DNA of 64,000 nt from Sorghum bicolor (lineage: Eukaryota > Streptophyta > Magnoliopsida > Poales > Poaceae): NCBI RefSeq assembly GCF_000003195.3, contig NC_012871.2, forward strand, positions 60,441,802 through 60,505,801. Reading direction: 5' to 3'. The notes beneath the pieces were generated by a model. It ran no database searches, was not told where the DNA came from, and saw only the letters and a list, made by a program, of their open reading frames with translations. Of this stretch, positions 21,846-35,496 are shown piece after piece; positions within the stretch are counted from its first letter, which is position 1; the number at the start of each line of letters is the position of its first letter. Position numbers and translations under genes: made by a program.

Positions 21846-24685
21846 AGTTGCCGTTATTTTAAACGTTGATGGGCTTACGGGCCATTCGTCTTGGCCCGTA
21901 TATGCAAAGCCCTAGCCCACCCTTGGCAGCACCCTTCTTCCTTCCTCTCCCTGCGTCATGGCCATGGAGGCATGGAGCTCCTTCGCCCGATCTAGTCCGA
22001 CTGGCTCCACCATCACCAGGACCCTAAATCGCCTTCTCGCTGTTCCAACTACTTATCTGATGTCTCCCTAAACCTCTTCTCTTCTAAGCTCGCCGGAGTT
22101 GGAAAAAAAAGGGCTAGGATAGACACGAGAGTGGCCGTCAGATGCGGGCGTTGTGGTAGGTAAGAAGAACAGTGCACTGGTGGGCTCACCATGTGTGTTG
22201 GAGTGAGATGGGGAGGTAGGCGTGCAGTGGCAAAAACAAAAAACGGTGTCCTGTTTTGAAGTCACTACCATTTCTAATACATAATATCCTTGTGATATTC
22301 TACACAAATTTTGCGGTACTCTAGTATATATGTCTTCTTAAATACACGAACCTTTTCAGCATTCTAGACTTTTAACTAATAATTTACTATTTTTGCGCTA
22401 ATGGGTACCCAGGGTCCTGAATCAGGGGTTATTAAAAGTCACTCCAGATTGGAGCCACGATAGAATTCGAGGCATTGCTGGCTTCTCCACGCGGCGACAC
22501 ACGTCTCTATACATTTTGCAAAAACGTCCACCGTTTTTTAGTAATCAACCCGCAGTCCTTGGACATTTTGTAAAGAACCCCCACACTCAAAAACGAGCAA
22601 ACCCTAATCCCCTCCTCATTCCTCTGGTTGCTCCCATGCATCGATGCGGCTCGCCGCCCCCCTGCGCATCCTAGCTCGCCGTCGTGCTCCTCGCCCTCCA
22701 CCACGACCCATGGGGCGTGACTCCCGTGGGCAACGGCTCACCGGGCAGGCGCGCATGGTGGCCATGGTCAGCGCCAGAGAAGGAAGCACTAGCTCCTCCC
22801 TGCCCTCTCCACCCCACGCCATCTTCTTCCCGGCACGAGTGCCATCATGGCTTGAGCATGGGAAGCCATGCGACCTCTGTAGCATGAGGGAGCTTGTGAG
22901 ATCCGGTAGTGCGCAGATCAGGCGGAAGTCCCATCGCCATCCCCCTTCTCTCCCCCAAAGAGGCTCAAGGTGAGAAACGTGGGGGCTTTCAAGCCCTAGG
23001 GTTCGGTTGGGGGGTGATTTAGACTTGATCTCATGGGTTTTTATGGTTTGGTGCTTCATGGCTGCCGACATGGTGGATCTGGCAACTGAAGCCTAGCGTT
23101 GGATCAGATCTAGCACCACGGCATGCTTGTCATGGTTCTTGGCAGGTGAGCTCACGATTGGTTAGTTTGATTTGAATCTTGCTGAATGTTGATTGATTTA
23201 CCTGTGAATTTCTGATGCATCTTCAATGTCACGGTGTTGAGCTTCACAACGACCAAGTGGCCAGGGCATATTATTTCAAATCAACTTGCGTCTGATCATG
23301 TGAATTCCCTTCTGGTCTACTAAATTAAAGTAATTTTACATGTAGGCTATTTATGGTGGTTGCCTGTGTCAATATTTTTGTAGGTACAAATTCATATGAA
23401 GTGAAATAAAAATTTCTCTAGCAAGGATATTTTTTGTGTGCTTCTATTGCCTCTCCAGAATGTCAAACAACATCAGCTGTGATTGAAAAGTTTTGTGACT
23501 GTAGCCCTTAACTTTCATGTAGATTTTTTGCTTGACAATATATGTGAAGGTGTTAGGAGGGATAAGTAGCGGTTTAGGTGTGGACTTTAAACAATGTAAA
23601 TAGTTCTTCTTGCGTTGATTGATTATTGTGATTAGTTATTAGATTTGATAATTTGTAGACTCGATTGCCTTGGTTCCAATTCCTCCTCTGTTGCCGCATC
23701 CATGACAAGGTTAGTGCAGTGCATGATAACAACTAGCATGAATATGTGCCTTTGTAATTTATTTTAGTGTCACAATGCGTTGCTTCCTTTCAGAAAAGTA
23801 AACGTTTGTGCAACCATTATTGCATTTTGTTGGATTTCATTAATAACAATCCCTGATTACATATTTTCCTCTGCATTCAGAACAGATGTGTGCCTTCTCG
23901 ATGAGACAGAAGTATCCCAGATGTTTCTATAGGGGCTTAATTCAGCATTCACACTGAAGTCTGAGTTTTTAACTGTTTTCATATCTCAGATCTTAGACTT
24001 CTTGATTTAACTGACAGTAAAGTTTCATGGTGGCAAGTAACACAATGTGTTAGCCTGCCCCAATCCTCCACTGGATTTGCCTGATGGATTTGAGTCCTCA
24101 AGAGTTGGTATTTCTGTGTTCCCTGAATTTCTGTGTTCCCTGAATTGCTGATACAATTTTACATTTTTTTCACCTATAACTCTGCATGAATCAACTGAAA
24201 TGCTATCCGGTGAACAAGACAAAATAACCTAATGGATTTTAATACTTCTATTCTCTTTCTTGTTTGCCAGCATGTCAGAAGTCTGAACCGTTCTAAAATT
24301 ACAATTATAATGAATTGAGTTGTTTCTTTGCACTAGCTCAGAAGTATACAATAGATTGGTTATTGACCTAGACACGAGCACACAATATTTTGATCGAAGA
24401 AAATAGTACTATTTGTCAGCACATATTTATTCTTTAATCAATGGTTATCACTTTAATTGGACCAATGCTAGCTTACAACAACAATAGGTGTATACCCTGT
24501 CTTCAGTAGAGTGTATATCATACTGTTATATGATTTGCTCAATTTATTTTGTGCGATATTTTAGTGATTGTTACCATGTTTTTTAGCTTGATGCTTGTAT
24601 TTATAATTTTTTATGATTAGTAATTACATGCTCACTACAAGATCATTAGCATTCATTATATTGGCAAAATTAGCTACCCAGCCTA
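21846..24685. other. Intergenic DNA, possibly old transposon or gene debris
   Basis: A GC-rich patch at about 22600-22980 has overlapping frames on four of six readings and a possible donor-like site after it, but no domain. A piece at 22304-22400 resembles the repeat family at 40660 and 41012 (ATTCTAGACTTTT and flanking sequence). The rest is AT-rich without a recognisable feature. Confidence 0.35.
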
Positions 24686-24719
24686 TCTCTACAACTAAAA
24701 AGACCCGAAGGTCATCGTC

Positions 24720-25325
24720 TCCAGCGGTTATCGCCCCCCCTCCCGTGGTTTCGCCCCCCCACTCCCGTGGTTTCGCCTCCGACCGTCCCCCCTCGGTCGC
24801 CCCCACCTCCCCCTCAAACGCGCTCCATCAGCGTCGGTAAACGCAATCCCCTTTGACGCCAAACGCAATCCGCGAAGCCGCCGCCGAGCACGCCCGCCGC
24901 ACTTCCCCTCGGACTCCCCGTAGCTGCCGCCGAGCACGCCCGCCGCCAGCCCTCTTCGCCAGACGTCCTCTCTCTCCAGGTTCTCCTCCACCCACTCCGA
25001 GCACGCCCGCCGCCACGCCCACCACCAGCCCCGTCCCCGTCCCTCCAAGCACGCCCGCGCGCGGCGCTCCTCTCACCCTCGCTCGTCCCCAATCACGCGC
25101 CACCAAGCCGAGAAGGAGAAGGACCACACCTGGCGCCATCGAGGTAGAGACGACGAGGATCGTCGAGCTGCTGCCTCGGAGGGAGAGACAACGGCGAGAG
25201 GCCGTCACAACCCGCTGCCGAGGGAGAGGCGAGGTCCCAGCCCCGGTGGCTCCCGAGTTGACCGCCCCATCATTGGAGGCCGGAGACGGGCGTCCTAGAC
25301 CGTTGTGGCCCCAGCGCCTGGTGAG
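24720..25325 (+). other. GC-rich leader of the Helitron ending in a splice donor
   Basis: This segment is far richer in GC than the rest of the element, contains CCGCCGAGCACGCCCGCCGC-like units three times (about 24880, 24925, 24995), and ends in CGCCTG|GTGAGT at 25320. It reads as a first exon or 5' UTR, either the Helitron's own or captured from a host gene. A frame is open across it but rich in Pro, Arg and Thr and not recognisable. Confidence 0.4.
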
Positions 25326-26079
25326 TTTCCCTCTGGTTCTCCCCTCCATTCTCTTCCTCTTAGCAAGATCTTGTCAGGACACACCATTGCCTAGGAAGCC
25401 TCCCTGTACAACATTCCGAGTTCAGAGTTTAAGGAGTTCAGAGTTTAAGGTAATTGACATTCAGAGGTTCTGTGATTTGTTTATGTCGTTCTGCTGTTGA
25501 TTAAAAAAAACTATCTAACGATAAAAAAAATTCACTACAATTTCCCACCAAAATCATCAGCAGGGGTGAGTATGAGGATTGGGGAAAAATTATTTTCATT
25601 GCTTATTTTTTTCTACAAGTGACGATATTAACTTCTGGCTATTTTTTCTTGATGAAGTGGCGTTTATTTTTTGCTATCAGTGATGATATTACTCTATCCA
25701 TGTTTCACTTAGTTTAGGGGATTACTAGCTTCACCATAATAAAAGGTGTTTTTCAATCATTCTATAGATTGTGAATTCCGTTGTCTGAAACTCTGAGCCA
25801 ATGCTCTACCTGCTACAAAACACCTGTATGGACCATATACATGTGATTTTCGATCCAGTGCTGCTTTGCTAGAATGATTGCATTGATGTTTTTTACTGAG
25901 TGACCTACACAAATTCTTTCAACTAAAAAGAATTTGTTCAGCCTATGATATTTTCTTTCTTGCATTATTATAAATAAATGTGCATCTTTGGTAGAGAATG
26001 GAAATCATGTCAGCAGTGATTGTGCTTCACCGTAATAGAAGGGTTCTTTCAATCCTTATGTGGATAGTTTTTTGGGTTT

Positions 26080-28972
26080 ATTTCAAGGTGCAATTTCCTG
26101 GCAATACGTATGCACAGGTTTTGGCTCCTGGCAACTTTGCTTCTTTGATGAGAAGCTCCTTCCCATGTCTCTCTTCATTTTCCTATCTACACTTTCCAAT
26201 GTCTAGGCATTAACTCATACTTCTCACTCTTTTAGTAGAATTGTGACTGGGCATTACCTACATGAGAGACTAGGCAGAAACTCTGAAACATAGTGAAACT
26301 TTTAGTAGTCACTTGGTAAGTCATGATAATTTTTTATAGCTTGGCCCTGCAGTTGCAGACACTTCACTATTCTCCTTAAGTAGCTTGGCATATATTGAGA
26401 TTTGGAAGATATGAGATAATTGATGCCTTGAAATGTTCCATGATTTAGTTATTTTTATCTCTTCAATTTATTTAGGTGCTTATTCAGTCTATTTTATATC
26501 CATGTTGGTATATAATGGATAGCCAAATTTAAGATTCCCTGTTGCAGACACTTTACTATCCTGACTAGCTTGAATCCCTCTTGAATAGCACCAATCTCGC
26601 CTATTCAGGTAACTTGCTTGCTCACCTCCTATTTGATAATATACCAACGTGTGTTATGTGCTTGTGTTTTAGGCAAAGGCAAAAATCGGGTGACATCAGT
26701 TTAGATGTTAATAAGAGCACGTATATGGTTAAAATAAATTAAGTGTATCCTAAAGTTCCTAAACTTGTAGGAACAATTGACGGACTTTCTGTTTTTTGAA
26801 TGACACATCTAGGTTTTCAAAATTCACTGCCTTAAGTCAATTTCAAATGTTTAGGGTTTAGGGTTTAGGGTTTTAGGGTTTAGGGTTTAGGGTTTAGGCC
26901 ATCAAACACAGTTCTCCGTCTCTACATCCCCTTCCTCCAGTCCAGGTATTTCACAGTGACATTGCACGATCTCTCTTGATACTATTATTTTACAAAGAGT
27001 TGTGGTTGGATGGATAATGGAAAATACTGTGTACGCAATTATCAGTGTCCTGATTTGTATATTTCTTTTTCCCTTCATCCAAATTGTTGCTTTGGCATTA
27101 GATTTTGAGAATAAGTACCTGAATGCTTAAGTAACTCTAGAGTGATTGTTTGATGGCAGAATATAACATTTAGTTAGTCGTACCCATTCTTAATAAGTTG
27201 GGTGGCACTTCCCTGTAAAAATTGTTAATCAGCAACCAAACCTACCCATTCTAAATGCCATAGACCATATTCAGAGAGAGAGAGAGAGAGAGTGAGGTGC
27301 ACAGATAACAATAGTTAGTGCATGCTTTTACAATCCAAAGCTAAAATATACATCTTTTTGCTTCCTTGCTGACATGAAGCAAAAGTGTGAATCTCTAACA
27401 AATCTTCAAACAAGCAAGCATAGAAACACATTTAAAAATTATCAATTCTGACCCAAGCAGGGGCGGGGGTGCCGATGCAAGCGACGAACTCGATCCCGCT
27501 CTCCTTCGGCTGGGGCGGGCCACCTATGGATGATGGGCATGTCCACTAAACCATTGACTCTGCTTCATGTCCTCCTCGCCGTCGACTGTGCTTTGGAAGT
27601 TTGGATGGGGTGGGGGTGGCGTCTGCATGGTAGTGGCAAGGAGGTGGCAGGCTGTCAGTGCTGGCATATCAGGGCGACCTCCTGGGGCAGCCCGGTGCAG
27701 CCGTGCAGGGGCATGGCGGGACGACGTTACGGTGGGCTAGCAACCTCTATTGGGTAGCGGCAGTGTCAGCGGTGGGTAGCGGCGGTGTCAGACGATAACA
27801 TCCCAGTCTTTTTAGGTGTAGAGATTTAAAGGTGCAAATTAGTGGCAATTTGTATGCATAGGTTTCAACTCCTGGCAACTTTGTTTAGTCAAAGAGAATC
27901 ACCGTTTCATGTCTCTCTTCAATTTTCCTGTCTACGCTCTTACTTCTCACTCTTTTAGTACAATTCTGACTGGGCATTACCTGCATGAGTGACTAGGCAG
28001 AAACTCTGAAACATAGTGAAACTTTCAGTAGTCGCATGGTAGGTCATGATATTTTTCTGCTAATTAGTTCCTCACTATTCTGTACTTTTGTTCAGATATT
28101 GGATCGTGGTGGGAAGATTGAACTTTTGGTGGGTAAGACAGAGACCTTACAGTCGCAGGTATTTATTCAGTGTCCGTTGTCTGTATGATGATATGATGAT
28201 GTATTGAAATCCTGTTATAGAAACAACATTCAACTTTGTCTCAGAAATTTATACAAATGTGGCTCTTTAGAAATCCTGTTATAAAATCAGAATTCAACTT
28301 ATAGCAATGTCCAGTATGGCATATATGAAATGAACTCAGTTCTCAGTTATATAAAATTGCAAGTCGAGTGACTTTGTGACCTGCAGTTCTGTGTGCTTTG
28401 ATTGATTTTCCATGTGCTGAAAAATCCCTGCAGTTCTAAGTGCTCTGATTTGTATATTTCTTTTTCCCTTCATCCAAATTGCTGCTTTGGCTAGATTTTG
28501 AGAATAAGTAATTTGGATAAAAATAGTACCTGAATGCTTAAGTAACTCTAGAGTGATTGTTTGATGGCAGAATATAACATTTAGTTAGTCGTACCTATTC
28601 TTAATAAGTTGGGTGGCACTTCCCTAAAAAAATTGTTAATCAGCAACTAAACCTACCCATTCTGAATGCCATAGACCATATTCATAGAGAGAGAGTGAGG
28701 TGCACAGATAACAATAGTTAGAGCATGCTTTACATCTTTTAGCAAATCCTTGCAAGATGAGTGACTTTGTGACCTGCAGTTCTGTGTGCTTTGATTGATT
28801 TCCATGTGCTGAAAAATCCCTGCAGTTCTAAGTGCTCTGATTTGTATATTTCTTTTTCCCTTCATCCAAATTGTTGCTTTGGCATTAGATTTTGAAAATA
28901 AGTAATTTGGATAAAAATAGTACCTGAATGCTTAAGTAACTCTAGAGTGATTGTTTAATGGCAAAATATAAC
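26080..28972 (+). repeat. Internal duplications within the Helitron
   Basis: Three families of direct repeats are visible. A block at 26080-26330 recurs at 27834-28060 (shared GACTGGGCATTACCT, GAAACTCTGAAACATAG). A block at 27047-27320 recurs at 28437-28730 and in part at 28829-28972 (shared AGAGTGATTGTTT, TTGGGTGGCACTTCCC). A block at 28363-28460 recurs at 28758-28852, giving a tandem unit of about 395 bp. All are non-coding and lie upstream of the Rep/helicase exons. Confidence 0.8.
26849..26898 (+). repeat. Interstitial telomere-like repeat (TTTAGGG)n
   Basis: Seven consecutive units of the plant telomere repeat TTTAGGG, one with an extra T, lie inside the Helitron. The array is too short to be a former chromosome end. 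Confidence 0.93.
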
Positions 28973-29218
28973 TTGAAGCTCATATGGGTGTGGTCTGATG
29001 GTCTCTATGTTTTTTAAAGAACAGGTAGACTATAGGGATTGTGGGTTATTTCAATGGAAAATAGGGGCTCTCCTGCACCATTGGGTGACAAGACTAACTC
29101 TATTAATGAAGGTAACCATAACCAAAATAGAAGGGCAATTATTGTATTTAATTCAACAGACTGTTTATATTATAGTATAAATGATAACCTATACTATATA
29201 TGGATGTAAATATTGCAG

Positions 29219-32200
29219 GAAGTGATGTTGTACAGCGTAGGCGAGAAAGAGATAAGGCTCGATGGCATGCAATGTCTCAAGAGAAAAAGGATGAAAAAAA
29301 TAAAAACGTCGAGAAGCATATAAAAGAAAAAAGGAGCAACAACTGTGTATTGAAACAGTCAATGGTTGTATAGTAGAAATATTGGTGAATAAAAATATAG
29401 ATATTACTATTCATGTTTCTCATATGTGCTATGTCTCAATTGGTAGATGGACAGGATGTATCAAACAAGGAAAATATGGATCCTAATGAAACAAATGACT
29501 GGTTACATAGGAATGATTTACTCTATGCAAACAATAGAGGTGATATATCTAATCGGCTCGCAGGTAATTTAACTGTTGTTAATCTGACATCAATGGCTAC
29601 AATTAGAGGATCATTGATGGATAATCTGTTGTAATTACTGCTCAATTTATGTAGGTGAGGAGGATGAAGTAATTACTGCTCGTAGTATACTTAATCAAGA
29701 AATGCTGTCACAATTGACTGATGCTTCACGTAATAGAGAGTTAATAAACGAGCAAGTAATAGTCGATCGTGTAAGATCAAAAATGACATACGCAAACATG
29801 ACACCTGAGCAACGGGACCAAAGAGTAAGCGACAAAGGCTTTACAATCAAGTTCAATCCCGTAAAGAGGCAATGAAAGCTGCTAAAAAACGATCAAGGGA
29901 AGTATGGAGACACACTTTGAATAGTGAGTCCATCGCAATGGAGAATCCACTCTTTAGTCCAACGGTGGAGTGGCCCAATACAAACTCATCTATGTCATCT
30001 CATGGACCCACAGTAAGCCCTAGCGATTGGGCTATCCCAGAATCCACTGCAACGCCTATTTGCTTCCCACAAGCTCCTGAGGAGACAAATGAAGATGATG
30101 ATGGATGCACTGATATATCACCTGGTCATATGACACATAGACAAAATATACCATCTGGGCAAAGGCATGCATTGTTAACCCGTCGTAACAATGTGTTTGA
30201 GCGCCTCATCGGTCGGAACACGGGAAAATCTAATAAAGGTGAAGACCACGCGGAAGATAATACGCCCTTACCCGAAGCAACCGTGACCAACAACGGTAAA
30301 CAATGAGGCCTTTGCATCCACGTTCATTCACATAAAACAAACTTTATTCCTATCTTAACCATGTCCATTATGTGATTGACAGGAAACACTAGACTAGACA
30401 ATCAAAATGTATCAACTACATCTGAACAACCATTTTTTGATGATACAGGTAATTTGCACTACTTTGAACATTGTATACAATATTTGTGTTTCTTGTTTGT
30501 TACCTAAGTAGTAATGTCTCATGACATTGTGATGATCACAGATGATGATGAGGGTGATATATTTGAAGACGATGAGGGATACTTGTTTGCTGGTCAAGGT
30601 ATTTGTACCAAATACCAATTACCTTCCTAAACATCCACTCTTTTTATCTGACTTTCACTTTTATGTTCAAATCATTTCGCCAGAGGAATCAGATGATGAT
30701 GTCCAAAGTGATACTACCGTGGAAGACATGACTTCTAACCTTGAAGGACCTGACCCGTATGAAGTGGTGTATAGTAATATGCCTAGAGAGACACACAAGC
30801 TAAAATCTATCCCAAATTGCCATCATTGTGGAGCAAAGAGGTTTCCAAAAGAACCTCCTGGGTTTTGTTGTCGCAGCGGAAAGGTTGAGCTGAATGCGCC
30901 CGTCATACCAAACCAACTCATGAGGCTTTGGTCAAGCTCTGACCCGGATGCTAGGCACTTTCGTAACAATATCAGGTTTTTCAATGGCCACTTCTCTTTC
31001 ACTTCCCTATATTGTCGCCTCGACTGTGCTACTGCTAATATTAGAAACAGCGGCATATATACTTTTCGTGCACATGGCATGATCTATCACAACATAAGGT
31101 CATTTGGGAGAGAGGATGGTAAGGAGCCTAGACATCTTGAACTTTACTTCTATGATGACGATCCGAGCCTTGAGTACCGGTACCGAAGGTGTCGTGAAGA
31201 GCAGTATCAAAAAGATAAAGAAGTTATAGACAGACTGATGGCCATCCTTCATGATAACCCATATTCACAACATTTGAGGAGTCTGGGGCACGCAGAACAT
31301 CTCGAGGACTATCGTCTTACACTTAACCTTGATCAGCGATTGGACCAAAGGACATACAATGTGCCGATGGCTTCAGAGGTGGCTGCTGTTTGGATCGAAG
31401 GTAGTGAACTCCTTGGTCAATTTCAGAATAGTGTTGTCCTACATGGGAAAGATAGAAGCAGGTATGGTATCCGATCATACCATGGATGCTATGATGCTCT
31501 TTCATACCCACTCTTCTTCCCTAGAGGTGAGCTTGGATGGCATATGGATATCCCAAAGAAAGGTGTTACCATGGAGGATGTCAACACGGCTCGTGCCCTA
31601 CGTAAGGCTCGTAGTGGTACTGAAGAAGAAGAAATAGGTTTGTTTATCTCCTTGTACTTTTCATGCATATCAAACCTTTGTCACATGAACACTTCTAATA
31701 TCATAGTTTTGACAGACTCTCCGGGAAATTTATGTGTTTCTGTGCGTGATTACTACTGCTACAAGTTCCAGATACGGCCAGGAATATTTAATCCCATACT
31801 TTATGGCAAGCGTCTTTTCCAACAATTTGCAGTGAACACGTACATCAAAATCGAGAGTTCTCGATTGGATTACATACGCAATCATCAGACGGAGATTAGG
31901 GCCGATCTCTACCAAGAATTGGTTGATAGCCTGCATGCTGGTGTGGGTAGATCAGAAGCTGTTGGAAAGCGGACGGTGATGCCTTCATCATTTATCGGAG
32001 GCCCGAGGGACATGAGGCGTAGATACATGGATGCCATGGCACTAATGCGAAGGTTTGGGAAACCAGACATCTTCCTGACTATGACATGCAATCCAAAGTG
32101 GGATGAGATCACACGTGAGTTGTATCCTGGACAAACACCACAAGATCGTCCAAACCTTATTGATCGGGTCTTTAGGGCAAAACTGGAAGAGCTTAAGCAT

Positions 32201-35050
32201 AGGTTGTTGAAAAAGGATATCCTTGGAAAGGTTCGTGCACACGTGTATGTTGTGGAGTTCCAAAAAAGGGGTCTACCGCATGCCCACTTTTTGCTAATCA
32301 TGGACAGACGCTACAAGATCACGTGCCCAGAGCAGTATGACCTTCTCATCTCTGCCGAGCTCCCAAACAAGAAGAAGTATCCAGACTTGTATAAAATGGT
32401 TACAAAGCATATGATGCATGGACCTTGTGGCGTACTTAATCGCAATTGCCCGTGCACAAAGGGTCGTGAATCATGCAAGAACCGTTACCCACGACCTTTC
32501 TGTGATGCCACATTACAGGGCAAAGATTCATATCCAGTTTATAGACGTCGTGACAATGGTAGAAAAGAAAAAGTTCGCGGGCATGAGCTTGACAATAGAT
32601 GGGTCGTGCCTTACAACCCATACCTCCTACGTTTGTTCAATTGCCATATCAATGTTGAGGCGTGTGGGAGCATCAAGGCCGTGAAGTATTTGTTCAAGTA
32701 CATTTACAAGGGTCATGATCGCGCGTCTGTGGCTGTGAGAGAGGCTGAAAAGGAGGACAATGAAGGAAACATCGATGAGATCAAACAGTACAGGGATGCT
32801 AGATGGGTAACTCCACCAGAAGCCTTGTGGAGGATATATGGTTTTGATATAAGTGATAGGTCCCCTTCAGTGTTGTCCTTGCAGCTCCATCTTCCTAACA
32901 TGCACATGGTGTCATTTCACCAGCGCGAGGGTGTTCGACGTGTACTTAATCGTCCAGGTGTTGAAAGGTCGATGCTTACAGCCTACTTTGAGAAGAATAT
33001 CACATCTGAACATGCTCGTGGTATATTGTATCGGGATTTTCCTGAGTACTATAAGTGGGACTCTCAAGGAAAACAATGGATTAGGAGGGCACGAAAGAAT
33101 CATTTAAGACAAATTGGAAGAGTTGTATGTGCCAATCCAGCTGAAGGGGAGCGTTACTATCTTAGGGTGCTTCTGAACCATGTGGTTGGTGCTACCTCAT
33201 TCATTGATCTAAGGACAGTGTCTGGTGAACTACTACCGACTTTCTGTGAAGCTGCAGAAAGAAGGGGCCTCATCGAAGCGGACAACACACTTCACGAGGG
33301 TCTTGCTGAGGCAACTCTATGGATGATGCCATATGCACTAAGAAGGCTCTTTGCAACAATCTTAGTTTTCTGTGAGCCGAGTGATGTATTAGAACTCTAG
33401 GAAAAGCATAAGGAAGCAATGTCAGAGGACTACAAGCGCAATAACCAATCCAACTTTGCAGTGGAGCAGATGGTCCTCATAGATATTCGGAAGTTGTTAG
33501 AATCAATGCAGAAGGACATAAAGATGTACCCACTTCCTGATATCGATGACACATATGATCCATCTGGCAATATTCCCAGGGAGATCTTTGAGGAGGCTAG
33601 CGTTGAGGCAAGTATTGATGACATGGCACTATCAAAGACACTTAACGAGGAGCAGCAAGCTACCTACAATGAGATTATGTCTGCTATTGATAGTAATCAT
33701 GGGGGTTTGTTCTTTGTGGATGGACCTGGTGGCACCGGGAAGACTTATCTATACAGGGCCCTACTTGCTACTATTCGCAGTCAGAATAAGATTGCTGTGG
33801 CAACAACAACATCTAGTGTTGCTACATCAATAATGCCTGGTGGTAGAACCGCCCACTCGCACTTCAAGATTCCCCTCACCCTTGATGATGGGGCCTTTTG
33901 CACCTTCACAAAACATAGTGGTACCGCCAAGCTCCTTCAGAACACATCCCTTATTATTTGGGATGAGGTGACGATGATGAAGAGGCATGGTGTTGAGGCG
34001 CTAGATAACAGCCTCCGTGATGTCATGGAACGTCCTAACCTGCCATTTGGGGGGAAGACTGTAGTGTTTGGTGGAGATTTTAGGCAGGTTCTCCCAGTTG
34101 TTCGAAGAGGTTCTAGGGCACAGATAGTTGGTGCCTCATTACGTATGTCGTACATTTGGAATTCCATGCGACATCTCAAATTGGTGCGAAACATGAGGGT
34201 AAAGAGCGATCCATGTTTTGCAGAATACTTGCTACGCATCGGGGGAGGATCTGAGGAGACTAATTGTAATGGTGAAGTCCACCTTCCTGATGATATATGC
34301 ATTCCACAGACTGAGAAAGACAGTGACCTTGATACGTTAATTGACTGCATATTTCCTGCCCTCAATGCCAATATGTCAAACAAGAGCTACATCACCTCAC
34401 GAGCAATATTATCTTCGCGAAACGACTAGGTTGATATGATTAACATGAAGATGATAAGTCGTTTGCAAGGGAATGAGATGGTGTACCATAGCTTTGACAG
34501 TGCAGTGGATGATCCACACAACTACTACCCATCTGAGTTCCTCAACACTTTGACCCCCAATGGTCTCCCTCCACATGTGTTAAAGCTCAAGATTGGGTGC
34601 CCGGTCATATTGCTAAGGAACATCGACCCTGCGGGTGGACTTTGCAATGGAACTAGGCTGGTGGTTCGAGGGTTCCAAAGAAACATTGTCGATGCAGAAA
34701 TTATGGTTGGAGACCATGCCGGAAAGCGAATCTTCCTACCATGGATTCCGTTATGTCCCTCGGATGATGAGATGTTCCCATTTCAGTTTAAGAGAAAGCA
34801 GTTTCCTATTAGACTCAGTTTTGCCATGACGATTAACAAAGCACAAGGGCAGACTCTCCCCAATGTTGGTGTGTATTTGCCTGAACCAGTGTTCTCTCAT
34901 GGTCAGTTGTATGTTGCGCTATCTAGATCCACTGCCAGATCGAATATTAGGATCCTTGCTGTCCCACCCAGTGATAAGAATGATAAGAAACAAAAAAATA
35001 ATGGTACATTCACAAAAAATATTGTCTACAAAGAGGTCCTCACTCCATGA
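29219..35050 (+). pseudogene. Helitron Rep/helicase (RepHel), decayed
   Basis: N-terminal exons (about 29219-29374, 29413-29561, 29655-30306, 30541-30600) encode charged linker sequence and carry at least two frameshifts, near 29300 and 29826. From 30684 one long frame continues to 35050. It holds a zinc-finger-like CHHCGAKRF motif, the Helitron-like N domain with the HUH endonuclease motif (LPHAHF, 32279-32287) and the tyrosine motif YLFKYIYKG (32687-32707), then a PIF1-type helicase with Walker A GPGGTGKT (33724-33747), Walker B IIWDEV and a C-terminal INKAQGQT motif. Two in-frame TAG codons, 33398-33400 and 34427-34429, split it. A 78-base intron-like piece (31638-31715) is divisible by three and free of stops. 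Known function: rolling-circle transposition; here it should be inactive. No RPA-like or protease domain is attached. Confidence 0.93.
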
Positions 35051-35245
35051 TAAGGTAGTTTTCTATTTTGCACAACTATTGTATTCTTATATTTGTGTCC
35101 TTAATTAGTGACATTTTTTGTATCATTATAAATTTCAGTTAATAAAGGAAGTCCGAAAGAAATGAGAGATAAGTAGTTATGAGTTCTTGATATGTTACTG
35201 ACTATATATAGAAAATATATATATTTCAAACCAGAACTATGACAT

Positions 35246-35381
35246 ACTCCCGTCGCCACCAAAATGTGTCATTTTATTTTTAGACATCTTGTTTGACTCT
35301 TTCTCTTATTCAAAAATTTTATATAAATATTATTTATTTTGCTATGACTTATTTTATGATTAGATACACTTTAATAATAAC

Positions 35382-35412
<31 letters not shown>

Positions 35413-35496
35413 TTATGTGCACAAAGAAAACTAAATAAGATAATAGTCAAATATAATATCTGAAAGTCAAAAGTGTCACCTATTTTAGAAGGGAGA
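35246..35496. mobile_element. Stowaway-like MITE nested in the Helitron
   Basis: It starts CTCCCGTCGCCACCAAAATG after TA and ends with TATTTTAGAAGGGAG, partly inverse to the start. The inside has (TTTA)n at about 35383-35414. The ends are more diverged than those of the element at 1698, and the right TA is not clean. Confidence 0.55.

Noticed and set aside
24853..25500. 215-residue frame in the Helitron GC-rich leader as a protein gene
   Set aside because: It is Pro/Arg/Thr-rich with frames open on the other strand, has no domain and crosses a good splice donor. It is kept only as a leader/exon candidate.
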